64,000 nt of DNA from Hybos culiciformis (lineage: Eukaryota; Arthropoda; Insecta; Diptera; Hybotidae). Shown here one piece after another: positions 1 through 13,900 of this stretch. The position numbers and the translations under genes were made by a program. Numbering within the stretch: position 1 is the first letter of the stretch; each line of letters starts with the position of its first letter. The notes below the pieces were generated by a model, which worked only from the letters and a program-made list of their open reading frames with translations, was not told the DNA's origin and searched no databases. The stretch is taken from contig OZ023275.1 of assembly GCA_964007475.1 (NCBI GenBank), positions 13,805,829 to 13,869,828 on the forward strand. Direction: 5' to 3'.

Positions 1-2341
1 TTTTGATGATTTTGCCTGCTTTTAATTATTTTTAAAAGAATTCGAAAATGAACTTCAAAAGTTTCACCATATTTTTTTCTCGATTTTCGAGTGCCAAGCT
101 CCTACAATTTCCAACGAAAATTGACCATTTTTGTTTGTAGAAGATTTTCGGAATATCTAAATATAGTATGTTAGTTAAATTATTGAAACTTTTGCATCAG
201 TAATCTTGTGAAGAATAAAAGCGAAATTGCCATTATTCATTTATGCAATCACTACATTAACATAAAAAACAAAATCTAGACAGATTCTGCAAAAAATGTA
301 TTTAAGGTATGAACTCACAAAAAAAAATAATAATGATTGTTAAGCTGTCAAATATCGCTAATTTCAATAATTTACCTTAAAAAAAAAAGATAAATCTTAA
401 TTTTTTTCCATCTTACAAAAAAAAAAAAACTGATTATCTATACAATCATTAACATTATATTTTTCTATTCAAATATTAAACATATAACACGTACGTAAGT
501 ATGTGCAAGTACAAATATGTAAAACAACATTAACATAAAAAATTCGTATTACATAATATTTATGTAGGTAGGTATATAAACATAAATCTGTTATTAACAA
601 AATATAATATTTCAAAATTTCATAATGGCTTAACATAATTGTACGCAAATTTTATGTAGTTCGATTGAAAAGTATTAGAACTTCTGATTGAATCTTAAAT
701 GTAACAAAAATATGAAAATTGTTTTCAATATCAATCTGTATATAATATGTACATAATCATAAATCAATGAATTGGTACTAATAAGAGAATCTTTTTTTTT
801 TAATTAACCAAATTAAAATCCTATAAGCTTCCATATAATTATTTGCCAATAATATTTGGGAAATTCATTCAGATTATTATTATATGAAATTAGTTTTTCG
901 CTTTGAATCCAGAAATCCGAAATATCTTAAAAACAATAATTCGAAAAGTACTTTTTATTTCAATCATCCTTCGTAATATAAATAAATACAACACTTTATA
1001 AAAATTTAATATTTGTTTGTGGTAAACAATTCCTTTAGAAAAAAATTCATTGTCAATCATCAATCATTATTTTGAATTTTGCAATATGATTAAGAATTCT
1101 TCTTGTCTTGGCTGACTTACATTATAGAAAAAAAATTATGTATGTACGTAAAATGTACCTATAGTCTTCTATTCTTTCTTGATATAATATTCCAAATTTG
1201 AATGCTAGAAAATATCACATTATTATAACTAAAACTTTTCCAAATATTTTATCTAATATTCTTTTACAAGCACAATATAAAATATTGCAATATAAAAATT
1301 ATAATATTTCTAAAATAAATCAATGCAATGCATTGCCTTTTTCTCTATGCACCTCGATGCAGGAAAATAAAAAATAACTGAAGAAATTCAATATTATTTT
1401 TATGTAATTCATGTATTTCATATAATATAGAAAAAATTTATTATGTAAAAGATCTTATCTTTAAGCAGAGAGACGACATGTAGATTTCAAAGAAATATTT
1501 ATACAAAAAAAATATGTGAATGACTGACTATTCATACTAAGAATAAAATAATATTATCATATTTTTATTAATATTGTCAATATTTTACATATAATTTACA
1601 TATTTCATAGCCTGATTGAAAAAAAATTCTTTAAAGAGATTACAGAAATGTAGTCGGAGTTGTGTTTTTCAATTCATTTATCAACTTATTAAAACTAGAA
1701 TTTTTTTTAATAGTTTTTCGTAGTTTTTCATAACAGAATAAAGGAAAATTTTACGAAATATGTTAACTTTATAAAGAAAAATATTATACACCAGACAATT
1801 TATTTAAGACTTATTAATTATGAAGACATTGTTCCATAGTATTATAATCATTTTATATCATTAATACAATTCAATATTAAACTCCTTCTCACATCGCTAA
1901 TACTAGTGACATTCTAGTTTTAATCAATTTTACTTTGCATTTCTCATTTAAAAATTTGTTAATTCACAAATCACAATAGTATATAATTTTGAATCATTCA
2001 AAATTACTAAATTATATTCTGTCATTTAAATGGTAAATTTTCTAGTAAATAAAATCAAAGAAAACATTTTCTTAAAAGAAATTCTGAAATATCAAATATA
2101 ATATTTATTAAATAAGTTCGCAAGAATAAGCTTTCACATCATCATAATCCTAAAAATCATTATTATTGTAGCAAATCGTCTTTCCGATTATAAATATATT
2201 AAAATAATAACATTTTTTTTTGTTTTTTTTTTTTATCAAAGCTATTTCCATAAAAATAATAATGAAATAAAAAACATTATATATCAATGTTATATATACG
2301 GAAAATTTTTTTATTATTATTTCTGATATTATTATTAATGT
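1..2341. other. Gene-free flank downstream of the mutarotase gene
   Basis: Very AT-rich sequence with many homopolymer A and T runs and short ATT/TAT motifs. No open stretch has recognisable protein similarity, and no structured RNA or long inverted repeat was seen. The last few tens of bases are presumably the 3' UTR of the minus-strand mutarotase gene. Confidence 0.6.
2310..2315 (-). terminator. Candidate polyadenylation signal of the mutarotase gene
   Basis: On the minus strand this reads AATAAA, about 27 nt past the TAA stop at 2,342-2,344. Position and hexamer fit a poly(A) signal. Such hexamers are common by chance in DNA this AT-rich, and a second one overlaps the stop codon, so the assignment is tentative. 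Confidence 0.3.
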
Positions 2342-5300
2342 TTATTTTTTTTGGGCACAAACAGCCTTGTCGTTTTTACAAACGCCAAATTTATATATTA
2401 CTTGATGCGTATAAGTCTCTCCAGGATTTAAAATGATCGATGGAAAATTTTCCTGAAAAAAAAATTAGAATAAAGTAAGTATATAAAAATAAATTAAATT
2501 TCATTGTAGGTATATGCATCAAGTAAAATTTTAGATATATTATATTTAAATCGAAAATAAAAATTGATAATAAGTTTTGAAACAATCCTTTACTGAAGTA
2601 AAAATTTCTCTATATAACAGAAATATTCTTAGAGGCATTTCCATATTATCGAACTTCTTTTCATTCTAGCAAAAATAGGGGTGAATATAATTGAATTTTA
2701 TTAAAAAAAAATATATTTTAGGAATATGTGTTTTTGAAAAACTACTATAATTCCAATTCACAATAAATTCGGCAATAGGTATATAAATAGAATTTATTAT
2801 TTTGACATAAAATTGTTCTGGAAAATTAAAAACTTACAGAAAGTATAGGATTATACAGTATTACATATTTTTTTTTTTTTTATATATTGTTACCAGTGCC
2901 AATTAACTAAAAATGGTTTACTTTCATGCTCCAAAAAATAAAACAAAAAGAAAATTAAATGTTCTTTACCTAAATCTGAAATCGTAAGTTTAGCAATTCC
3001 TTCTTTCATCCTTTGATGAAACAATATTACATTACTTATTAAATTTTATTATAATGACATAAGAATCTAGGTAAATGACATTTTTTTTTTCCCTAGAGGA
3101 AATCAAAAAACTTTACATCATGCAAAAGTGTTGTATATATAATAAAAACGCATCTTGTTGAGAATGAAATATGGTAACAAAACTATATTATGTAAAATTA
3201 TTTTGATTAATAAAGAATTGAAGGCTAACATACCGCAAAATAGTAATGCTTAATGTAATTTCTGCTTTTCAATTGATTTCTATTACTATTTAAAAAAAAC
3301 TCAATTATATTTTTAAAATTTTATGATTTTCTAAATAATGTGCTGATTATTATTGAAACATAACTAACAACATATACATAATGTTCTCTTTCTATGCACC
3401 ATAGATGTATAATATTATGTAAATACTACCCGTGCACACACAGCTTTTATCAGAACTATTTGTAATTTTTTTTTGCCATTATTGTAATTTTTAAAACATT
3501 GTGCAAAAGTATGTCACCGCATATAACTATAGTGTATTTTTTCATAAATTCAAATCAAATCAACTTCATAACACAATATTTTTTAACCAAAATTTAATAT
3601 AGTGCTTTTAACGCCAACATATTATGAATAAATTTACTTATATTCTCTACTTTTTTCTTTTTTTTTTTAATACAAATTTCAGGATATGTCATTTAATCCG
3701 GTTTTCAAAATAAATAAATATGTCAATTTTGTATTTTATGGTGGCTCATTTCTCTGCGAATGATAATTACATTTACTTGTATCCAATAAATGCTTAATAA
3801 TCGCATTAATTCACATTTTTTAAAAATACAAAAAAATATTAATTGTAACGATATTTCTCAGAATTGTATGAAATGGAAAATTATCACCTTACGATGCAAT
3901 AAAAATATTGTGCATTACATAAAAAATTTTAAATAAAATATTTAAAAAAAAAAAAAATCACTTTTTAAAAAGCTGTCAGAACTTTCAATAAAACCTGTGA
4001 TCATAATATCTCTTGCCTATATAAAAATAAAATGTACATTAGTGTAGTATTTGCCAAGGTAAAAAGAAAAGATGATATTAAGATTATGAATATTGAACCT
4101 TCAGTAAAAAACGACAATATTCCCTTCGCATGCACCCTTATCCAAATAGTTAAAAATTCAACTTTTCGATGAGAGGTATCGTTGTTTTTTTCACGTTGGT
4201 ACAGTTTCCATTTAAAACTAATCTTTCAAATAAGTCTATATAGCAAAACCTTATTTGTGAAATATAAATCATAATTATCTAAATTCATTTATCGACGGAA
4301 TCATACTATCTGTTCTCGTCAAACACACAATCTTTTCCTCCCTATGCAATATTATTATTATTATTATAGTATGCGTACACATAAAAATATTACGAATAAT
4401 ACGTTAAAATAATATCATATGTTAATTTTACGTTATATTGTTTTATTGAAAACATAATATAAACATAATTAATATTAATAAATTGTTAAAATTATTGTTT
4501 TTATTTTAACAACAATAAGATATTAATGGATTCAATAATAAAAAATGAAAAAAATTAATTGATTACAATAAACGATTAACTCAAGTGTAAGTATTTTTTA
4601 TAATAATAATAAAAAAACAACAACAGGATTTAAAAGTCCTGAACAGTCTCGGCACCCTGATTGTGATTGTGATTGTAATATTTTAATTTTATTAAGCAGA
4701 ATCTTTAGATTTAGATAGTTTTATTTGAAAAATTATTATTTTTTAAAAATATTTATTTTCTCACTTAGATTTTTTGTACTCACATGATTTACGGCATCGG
4801 GATACTTTTGGGTTTCGAAGCATAAAGCCCCGTGTTTATAGTATTGTGCGGCAGATTTTCCAATAATTGGTACCTGAAGGACCACATATAAAGAAGAAAA
4901 AAATCTTGAATAATTTGATCTAGATAATAAATTAATTTTCAGATTGCAACTATATTTATACGTATAATTTACCTGATTTTTTTCTGGCATACCATTTGAT
5001 GTATAAAATTGTACACCTGGTTGATTAGAAGCCACTTCCATCCACCGGCCAGATTTTGGGTGACTAAGTCTAAAATAATTTCATCGAAAGTTTGTTATTA
5101 AATATACCTACATATGTTAAATTTTAAATAAATATTGGTAAAAGTAGATACGGAAACAGTATTAAACAAGCTTTAAAATGCCTCTGTTAAAATTGTTTAA
5201 AATAGTTGTTTAAAATTCGTTTTTATGATATTACTAAGATACTAAGTACTTTGAAAATTTAACCTACTTAGCAATAACAGTTGTTTTATTATTTTCATCC

Positions 5301-8300
5301 AAATTAACACAATAATTGTCATCAAAACCATTTACCGATAGATTCTTTATTTTTTCTCCTAGATTAACAAGATTCTGTAAATCGTACGCTGTATTAGTTA
5401 TATTTGTTAAATTTCCAGTGGGAATAGAATCTTCATCAGTTTCAGTTATTTTATCAGCTTTTATTTTAACAAAATGTTCATATAATTCAGAACTACCAGC
5501 ATCCTATATTTGTATAAAAAATAAATACAATAAAATAATAAAACATTATCATTTCAGGTCAATTATTCAACAAATTTAATAATTAATTTTATGTGCACCA
5601 TAAAAACTATTATTTAAGCAAATTAAATAGGGTAATTGCAACAAAAATTTCATTATTGGAATTTGATTTAATATACAAGTTTATAACTTTCAATATCCCT
5701 GAAATATTTTTAGTTTTTATATACCATTATTTTATGTTGTAATATAGTTAAAGATATTAATATTACCAAAGTTTTAGACTTAAATATTTTGAAGCTGACT
5801 ATCAAATGACCAAATATTATAATTCGATTAGGATTCAAGACAATAAAAAGACTTCAATTCTTTGAGAATAGTAAACAATCTATGTTTAAGTGATTAAAAT
5901 TAAATGATTTATAAGTTAATAATTTTTTTAATATTCTCGTTCAACGAAAAATTACAAAAGCCCATTTAACTAATGTATTAGCAAAGTAATTTTAAAACAT
6001 TTAAAGTAAATGAAGAATTTATGAAAGATTGTGTTAAAAAATTATGTTCTTGAATTAGTGCAACAAAAAAGTATTTATCATTATACCTACTGTATAATAA
6101 GCAAATGGTTTGGCTTCGGTGCTCTATTCGAACTTAAAATTAAAGTTATTATATTTTGTGACAACTGATATTATATCCTGAGCCTATATACAGTAATAAC
6201 AATATATTTTATTGAATTTAATTTTATATGATACCACATTACATCCATTGTAGTGTGAAGTCATTTTTTATGAGAATTTGATCATAAGTAATGATATGAA
6301 ATTTTTAAATAATTTTAACAACTTATTCACTTCTGTTGCGTAAAAAAGAAAAAAAAAAAAACAAAATTCATCAAAAAGTAATATATTTTATGTCACAAAA
6401 ATAAATTAAAAAATACTTTCGAGGTTCAAATTATTAACGACGGACGTGACAAATGTATGTATAAATTTAAATATGAATTAATATAAAAATTGAAATAATT
6501 AAAAAACAAAACCCTTTTAAAAAAGAAAAAAAAAAAATAACTTTCATTTAAACATCATAAGTATAATCTTAAAACAGAATTTTTGATAATACCATTGTTT
6601 GAAAACAAAAATAGAAATTTAATAAAAATTAATTTTTAGAACATAGAGATAAGAACGACTAAAAAATTGAATTGATAAATACTGCAGTGAAGTACAGTTG
6701 GTTGATACGAATTGTTTGCCTATGGCTATGGGTAAGTTTTTTCATGCTTTAGTTAAACAGGACAAATAATTCTTTTAACTACAGCCTTTAAAAATTAAGT
6801 TTGTACAACATTTTCATTCCAAAAACATTCATTGCACAAAAATCGACATTTATTATTTTTCTGATGAATAATTTAGAATATATAGATGAAAATAAAATAG
6901 GTAGTAAATAAGGTACAATTTTATAACATCGGCTAAATAATAAAAATAGCTTTTATATTTAAATCTTTACTCTAAAGGTTTCTAATTATGAATTTTAAAA
7001 ATCCTATGGAAGCATAACCCTTAATTCAAAGTTCTAATACTACAAAATTTAAATATCTAAAGTGCTGCATTCATTTGTGATTTAATTATACAAGAACATA
7101 TTTAAGATATACCCACGTAATAATTGAATAATTGAATATTCACCTCTAAATACTTCAACAGATTAATCATATAGCAATAATATTAAAGACCTTGCACATA
7201 AAATGAAAATACGAAAAAAAAAATAAAATCTTACATGTCCAGCTAAATTAAAATACGAATGATTTGTCATATTAATAGCAGTTGGTTTTGTTGTTGTAGC
7301 CATAAAGTTAACATGAAAACAATTATCAGATGTGAGTGTGAATTCTACTTGTGCCTGAAAAAAAAAATATATTCATTTTACGTACAGTATGTTGTTGGTC
7401 ATAAAAAATATGTATATATTTTGTTTTAAATTAATTTGTTTTTATTATTTTACATATATTTGATTTACCTGTACTTCACCTGGATATCCTTCTTGTCCAT
7501 CAGCAGAAATATGTGTCATAACTACTGTATCATTTTCACGTAAAGTGGGAATCCAATGAGCTTTATCAAAACCAATAAAACCACCATGAAGCTGGTGTTT
7601 TCCATTAAAATTTTTACTGACATTTATTTCTACGCCATTCAATATAAATTTACCATATCCAATGCGGTTGCATACACGACCAATTGTAGCACCAAAATAT
7701 GGATTCTCCTTGCTTTGGTAGCCTAAAAATTTGTTTTTTAAATTAATAACATGTCATGCAAAAATGAATTGAAATAAATATGATAAATGGATTAAAATGT
7801 TATTTTAATATTATATATTTTTTCTATCAACTACTAACTACGTATTCAAATGTCAAAATTTTATGTGTTCATTACACCTTTTTTCTTCAACACAATGTCA
7901 CCGGCTTAGAACAATAAAACATTTGACATTCGTAAGTAGCTTATAGGACTTAATTTATTAACAATCAGACAAACTTAAATGGCTAAAATCAGAAGATAAT
8001 AATCTGTCAGTTCAATGGAAAGAAACAATAGTAGATCACTTCAAGTTTATAATTGTTTGAATATTCTCAGTTTTGTAAAATTTATTCATGAGCGCTAGTG
8101 CTGTTTGATTATCAATAGGATTATATTTTCGAATTTTGAATACTAAACTTATTTCAAATATAGTGTAACGAAATCGTCCATCGATCTCTCTAGAATTCAT
8201 TCCAAATGAATTTTTATATATTTAGACAAAATTTTTCACTTGAATTAAAAAAAATTTAGATAGAATATTTTATTTGATTTCATTTAAACATTCGTTAGTT

Positions 8301-10973
8301 CATTTCAATCAAAATAAACATCAAAAAGGATATTACTAAAGCTATCAAGTTTTATCATCCATGGGAATGTTTTTAAAAATTTATACATATTATATGTACA
8401 GATAAAAAAAAAACTAATCGTTGAATTTAAAAAAATAAAAAATACCTAGCTAGTCGTGTTTGTTTCATTTCAAGGGAAAACATTAGCAATACGAATATAC
8501 ATTGTACACATTGCATTTTGTATTGCATATCATCGCATTTTATGTGTATAATCTTTGTATAACACTTCTATGAGCTTAAAAAAAATATATACATATATTT
8601 CCTTTCTATAACCACCTAAATTAATTAAAAAAGTGAGAAATTGTTAAAAAGTATTTTTCACCAAAGGCAAAGTCATAATTATTTTTGAAAAAATTTTTTT
8701 TTCTTTATTATTATTATAGCTTAGGAAAAATTAAAACATAATGTGTATAATTGATTGAAAACCAACCAAACCTTTATTCTTTTCAAATTTTAATTTATAT
8801 GAAACAAAATTCTCTGTTGATTTATGAATGCATAATCAAATAAGTAAATAATAATTTAATGAAAAAAGTCTTAATGATTTTCATTTTCATATAAATATAA
8901 ATCAGAATAGAAATAGACTTATAAAACATATTTTGAAAAGTGAAATTAATTAGTTTGTTGAACTATATATGTAAGATCGTTTTTGACAATTAAAAAAAAA
9001 AAACAAATAATTAAATATAACTACCGATATGCGTTTTAGGGAATAGTTAATATCCTAAAATTAATTTTTTAAATTCAAAATATGTTTTTTTTGTATTTAG
9101 TTATTTGTTTTCTTTGTGTATTAGATTATTAGTTAAAAACATTTTAATACAACTCAATGTCATAAGCATAGCATCAAACAGATATCAATTATTTTGTTCA
9201 ATTTTTTAAGATAATCGACCTATCAACTACATTAAATAAATAAGCAATAGAAAGTAAATTTATTTTGATCCAAAGAAATACGTCCATGTAACAACAAAAA
9301 CTACAATAAAACCTCTACTGAACAAATATTATATAATGCGTATACAATACATTATAATCCCTCAAATTTAGGAAAACAACAGCAATGACTTAATCCTCTT
9401 AGACTAAAACAAAAATTTTTAAATTTTTATACTCCAATTATATTTATCAAAGATTTTAGCTAATCTGAAGAAAAAATGTAAGCAACTCAGCTAAATTATA
9501 TCAAAAATAATAAAGTATGGGATTTCGCATTGAATACTACATTTTGTTTTGCCCTACTACGATTTCCATATTTATATCAAACATGTCGTTGAATGCACTA
9601 TATTTTATATCTGATATATATGTATTTTCAATAATGGTTTGTTCATCAACATAAAGATGGAATTATCAGTAAAACAAATTTTTGTATGCAATACTATCTC
9701 TGATTTTTTTTAATTTATTTCGTTACTATAGCCAGGCTTCGTCACACATTAATAAAATATATATATCCTATACTATACTACTGAAATAAATAAGTGTACC
9801 TAAGTGGCTATGGGAATATGGAGAAAATGAGATCATGTATATTCGGGAAATATTATCATGACCCACATCTCAAAGGACACCGCCGATAATACGTCTCGAA
9901 TTCCTAAAGTCCCATAAAAACTCGCGGAGACGCAAAAATTAAGACCCTTATCGAGAAACAGACGGTTGTCTAAATTGTAACTACGGTTAGTTTTAGATAT
10001 TACCGAGAACAAACTTGCGAAAATATTTTCTTCATTAAAAGTAAGTAATATACACGTTATAGATTTACCTTCAACAGTATCAAAACCTAAAACGATATCA
10101 TCAATTTTGCCACATTCGTCTGGCACATTTAAGGTGGTTATTGTTGCTCCCAATGTGATAACCTAAACAAATTTAAAATAAAATAAACTATTAAGAATAT
10201 AACACTAGTTATAGTATTAACAACAACCATTATCAAATTAACAAACAAAATATAAAATTAGTAAAATAAAAATAAATAAGTTTGTTTTATTTTTAATAAT
10301 GAGTATACAGTGCAGTGAATCTTTTTTTTTATTTTGTTTAATTCTCTTGAAACTTATTCTATAATCGAAATTAAAAACCTTTTGTTTACATTTAAAGTAT
10401 ATATGTATAAAAATAATTTTAAAAAACAAATTCTTGGTTGAGACAAAATCAAAAACATTTTTTTTTTAATTTAATATATTTAATTTTATTCAGGTGACTA
10501 TCGAAAAAAAATTTAAATTTTTCAAACTTTGAGTTTATAATATGTCTGTCAACGAATGGTAGGTCGCATATAAAGTCTTCTCAAATATTTGAAATTAACA
10601 TTTTTAATAACCACATAGCTATAAAATTTGGCCTCATGACTTATATTTCAAATTTCCAGTATTTTACTGTCTATAAATACTAAATACGTCTATAAATGCG
10701 TCCTAAATATCTATATAGTATTCTAACTCATACTAACGAGTAACTTTTTAGCGGCAATGTGGTACCACTCGAAAACGAAAAAGAGTGTAACAACAAAAAA
10801 ATTGTAACACTTAAGAACTCTTCTGACAAAAAAAAACAAATAATAATTAATATACATACCTGAACAGACACCTTATTATCATTAGCAAAAGTAAAACGAC
10901 GAATTGTTGTGTCCTTTTTGGTAAAAGGATCTTTTGAAACTCCAAATATATCCTCGGTTATTTGTACACCCAT
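2342..10973 (-). CDS. Aldose 1-epimerase (galactose mutarotase), 8 exons, 371 aa
   Basis: Interconverts the alpha and beta anomers of galactose and glucose, feeding the Leloir pathway; a cytosolic beta-sandwich enzyme. Exons in transcript order: 10973-10860, 10162-10069, 7722-7469, 7354-7235, 5503-5268, 5069-4973, 4873-4784, 2452-2342. All introns are GT...AG and the phases (0,1,0,0,2,0,0) join without a break. Expected active-site residues are present: R89 (NRIG), H115 (HQLHGG), catalytic acid H186 in TNHSYFNLAGH, D255 in GFDDNY, Q293 in PGVQFYT and catalytic base E325 in ALCFETQKYPDAVNH. These are assigned by analogy to human GALM. The length fits the family (about 340-370 aa). The start is the first Met (MGVQITEDIFG). 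The last exon adds a Lys/Cys-containing tail after the usual KFGV end. There is no signal peptide. Introns reach 2.3 kb and hold nothing recognisable. Confidence 0.93.
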
Positions 10974-13900
10974 ATTAAATTGAATTTGTTTTTTTTTTTT
11001 ATAAATTACGAAAAATAAAATTGTGCAGATACTTTAACAAATTAATTGCAAGCAACTACTGATCATATTATGTTTCAATTTTACGTTTTTATATATATTT
11101 TTTTTTTTTTCAATTTTTATCGCTTTGTTTGTTGTTGATTTTTAGCTCTCTAAAGAATATTTTGATAATAAAATTTTTTAGTGTTCTCTTTAATTTGTGG
11201 TTTCTCTTTATTTTTTTTTATTTAATGTTTATCGCGAAATTTTAAAATATTATCAACAAGCCACATAATAATCATACAATTTATTATAATAATTGACAAA
11301 AATAAATTAAATATAGTTCGTCCAAATAAAATGAAATTTCATGTAATTTCATCTAATTTAATAAAGATATTTTGTTACTTACTAAAATGAGTATTTTTAA
11401 GATATGTGTTCAGTCAGATACTTTTAGAGCACATAAAGTATGTGGATATTTTCATATTTTTCTCAAATTCCTCATAAAAGTATATTAAAATGTATTTAAT
11501 AAAACAAAATACTATAATAGGTGCTATGTATATTTACAATGTAATAACTACAAAAAAAGTTTATAATACTTTTATAAAAAAAAAAATGATGAGTACAATA
11601 AACTAAGTATCTTAATGCTAAGTAATATTGTAATTAATAATAAAATTATATTTTGAAGATATTATCAATTTTATAAAAAATTTAAGCATTTGAACGCAAC
11701 TTTACGCTAAATATTAAATTAGACTTAATAAAATTAATAATTATAATACGTTAAATAAATAAAGTTTTATTTATCTCAATGCTTGGAAGAATATTGTATT
11801 ATTTTTCCTATACTTATACTATTTAACTTAGCTGTGTACAAAAATTAAAAGTGCAATCAAAAATTAAAATTTAACAATTGATTTTCATAAATTAATTTTC
11901 ATTGAGATTACGCATTACGGAATTTATTATCACTTTATAAAAAAATTCTTTTATCCTTTTTCATTTCCTATCTTATATTTCGAATATCAACCATTTTAGT
12001 TAAATGGATAAATGTGGAACGCAATTTATATAAAACTGTGGGTGTACTGGACATTATTTTTGTATTTTGATCACAAAATGTCCAAAAATGTCTAAAATTT
12101 ATTTAACTTAATATACTTTTTAAAAATTATTTTATGCAAAAGTTTAACAAAGCAAAAATTAAATAAAAATCAATCATGTTTTTTTGAATTAATCGCAAAT
12201 GGTTACCAATAATTATTTATTTTAAAAATAGCATCTGAACAATTTTACTGGCTGTCACATTTGTTTCGTACAGGATTTCATGAATTTTAAATGAAGCTAA
12301 AAGATTGTTGTACATGGTGATTTTCGCAAATAATTTTTCGGAATTGGTTTAAATCTTAATTCAAGCATATTATATGTAGGTACATATTTTCGAAATATTT
12401 AATGTCCTTTAAAAAATAAAACTTTTTCATAAATTTTGTTTTAAAAAAAAGCAAGGAAATGCCCAAAAATAAAGAAAAAAGAAAATGTTTATTACCAACC
12501 GAAACATCTTAATTTGTTTATCCAGTGTTTGAATTAATATAAATTAATAAATTAGTTACTAAGATAAATTTATCTCCTTAATGCAATCAATATTCATATT
12601 GTTCCTGAATGTAATAACTATATACTGTATCTATAGTATAAGTATATATTATATAATTATTAATGTATGAGTCCTCACCTTTTTTTTTTTTTATTACAGT
12701 TTGATATGTATGAATAAATTTTTTCATTACCTAGTGTTTATTATAACAAATTTAAACATATTTCGGTTTCCAGAAAAAAAATCAAGGAACAAAAAATTCT
12801 ACCTGTATTGCGCTTTAATAAAAATCCAAATTTACTAGAATTTTTAAAATTCGCAATCACTTAGGTATGTGTTATGGTAATGCAAATAATTTCCAAAAAA
12901 CTATGAAATAAACAATCTGGTATTTTACCTGTTTACGCTCAAGTCCTTCAAATATTTCTTTGATACGTAAGAAAATTCGAATCTCGAAAAGGAATTTAAA
13001 AGCTCTTTTATTTTTATGTTCCAAAAAAAACTCAAACTTAAATAATTATTTCTCCTTCCTATGTGCATAAAATCTTCAAAAATAGTAATCTAAAGTAAAA
13101 CCTTTAAGATACAAATATCTTCCGTCAAACTTTTCTACATTTTCCAAATTCAAACAAAAAAGGATTAAATTGTTATTATTAACAAAACTTTCTAAATTCG
13201 AAAGCAAAAAGTTTAGATACAAATTTCCCAAAACTTTATTCCTTAATTTACATTTTACAAAACATAAAAAAAAAAACTGAAATATGTACTTTTAAAAAGC
13301 TTTCACAGTAAATTCTCGCTAAATACAATTCTGCTGTTTTCCATTTTTATGATTCTGCAAAACTCATACTCTGTTCTTCATTTTAATAATAATTACATAA
13401 AAAAAAATATTTTTCAATTTCATATTGTTATCAGACGTTGAGCAGATAAGTTGTGTGTTAAAAATAAATAAATAAAAAAAAAAAAAAAGAAGAATAAAAT
13501 AAGATTGCCGGTAGTTTATAGAAAAGAATAAATTAAAAAAAAAAAAAAACATAAAATTATCATGTTTCAAATAAACACCAGAAAAATTAAATAATAATTT
13601 TTTATTTCTGTAGAAAATTTCGTGGTTAATATATTTGCGGTTTCGCACGGATTACTTACTTACTACCGTACATATTCATGCAAAACGCAATAAATGAAAA
13701 AATTTAATATAATTAAAATTTAAAAAAAAAATTAAAAATGTGTTTAATTTTGTGGTGACATTATTTTTACAAGGCATACATTTTTTTAAATTAAAAAATA
13801 ACAATAAAATTTTTTTTTTAAATTTAGTACACTTGAATTTTAATATTTTAAATGAATCAAATTGAGTATGAAAATATGAATCAAAGTGTAATAGTATAAT

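Noticed and set aside
5316..5579. Plus-strand open frame opposite mutarotase exon 5
   Set aside because: The minus strand here encodes the conserved enzyme with matching splice phases.
13364..13648. Open frame of about 94 codons on the minus strand
   Set aside because: It translates A/T runs into Phe/Lys/Asn/Ile-rich low-complexity peptide; no domain and no splice-consistent partners.
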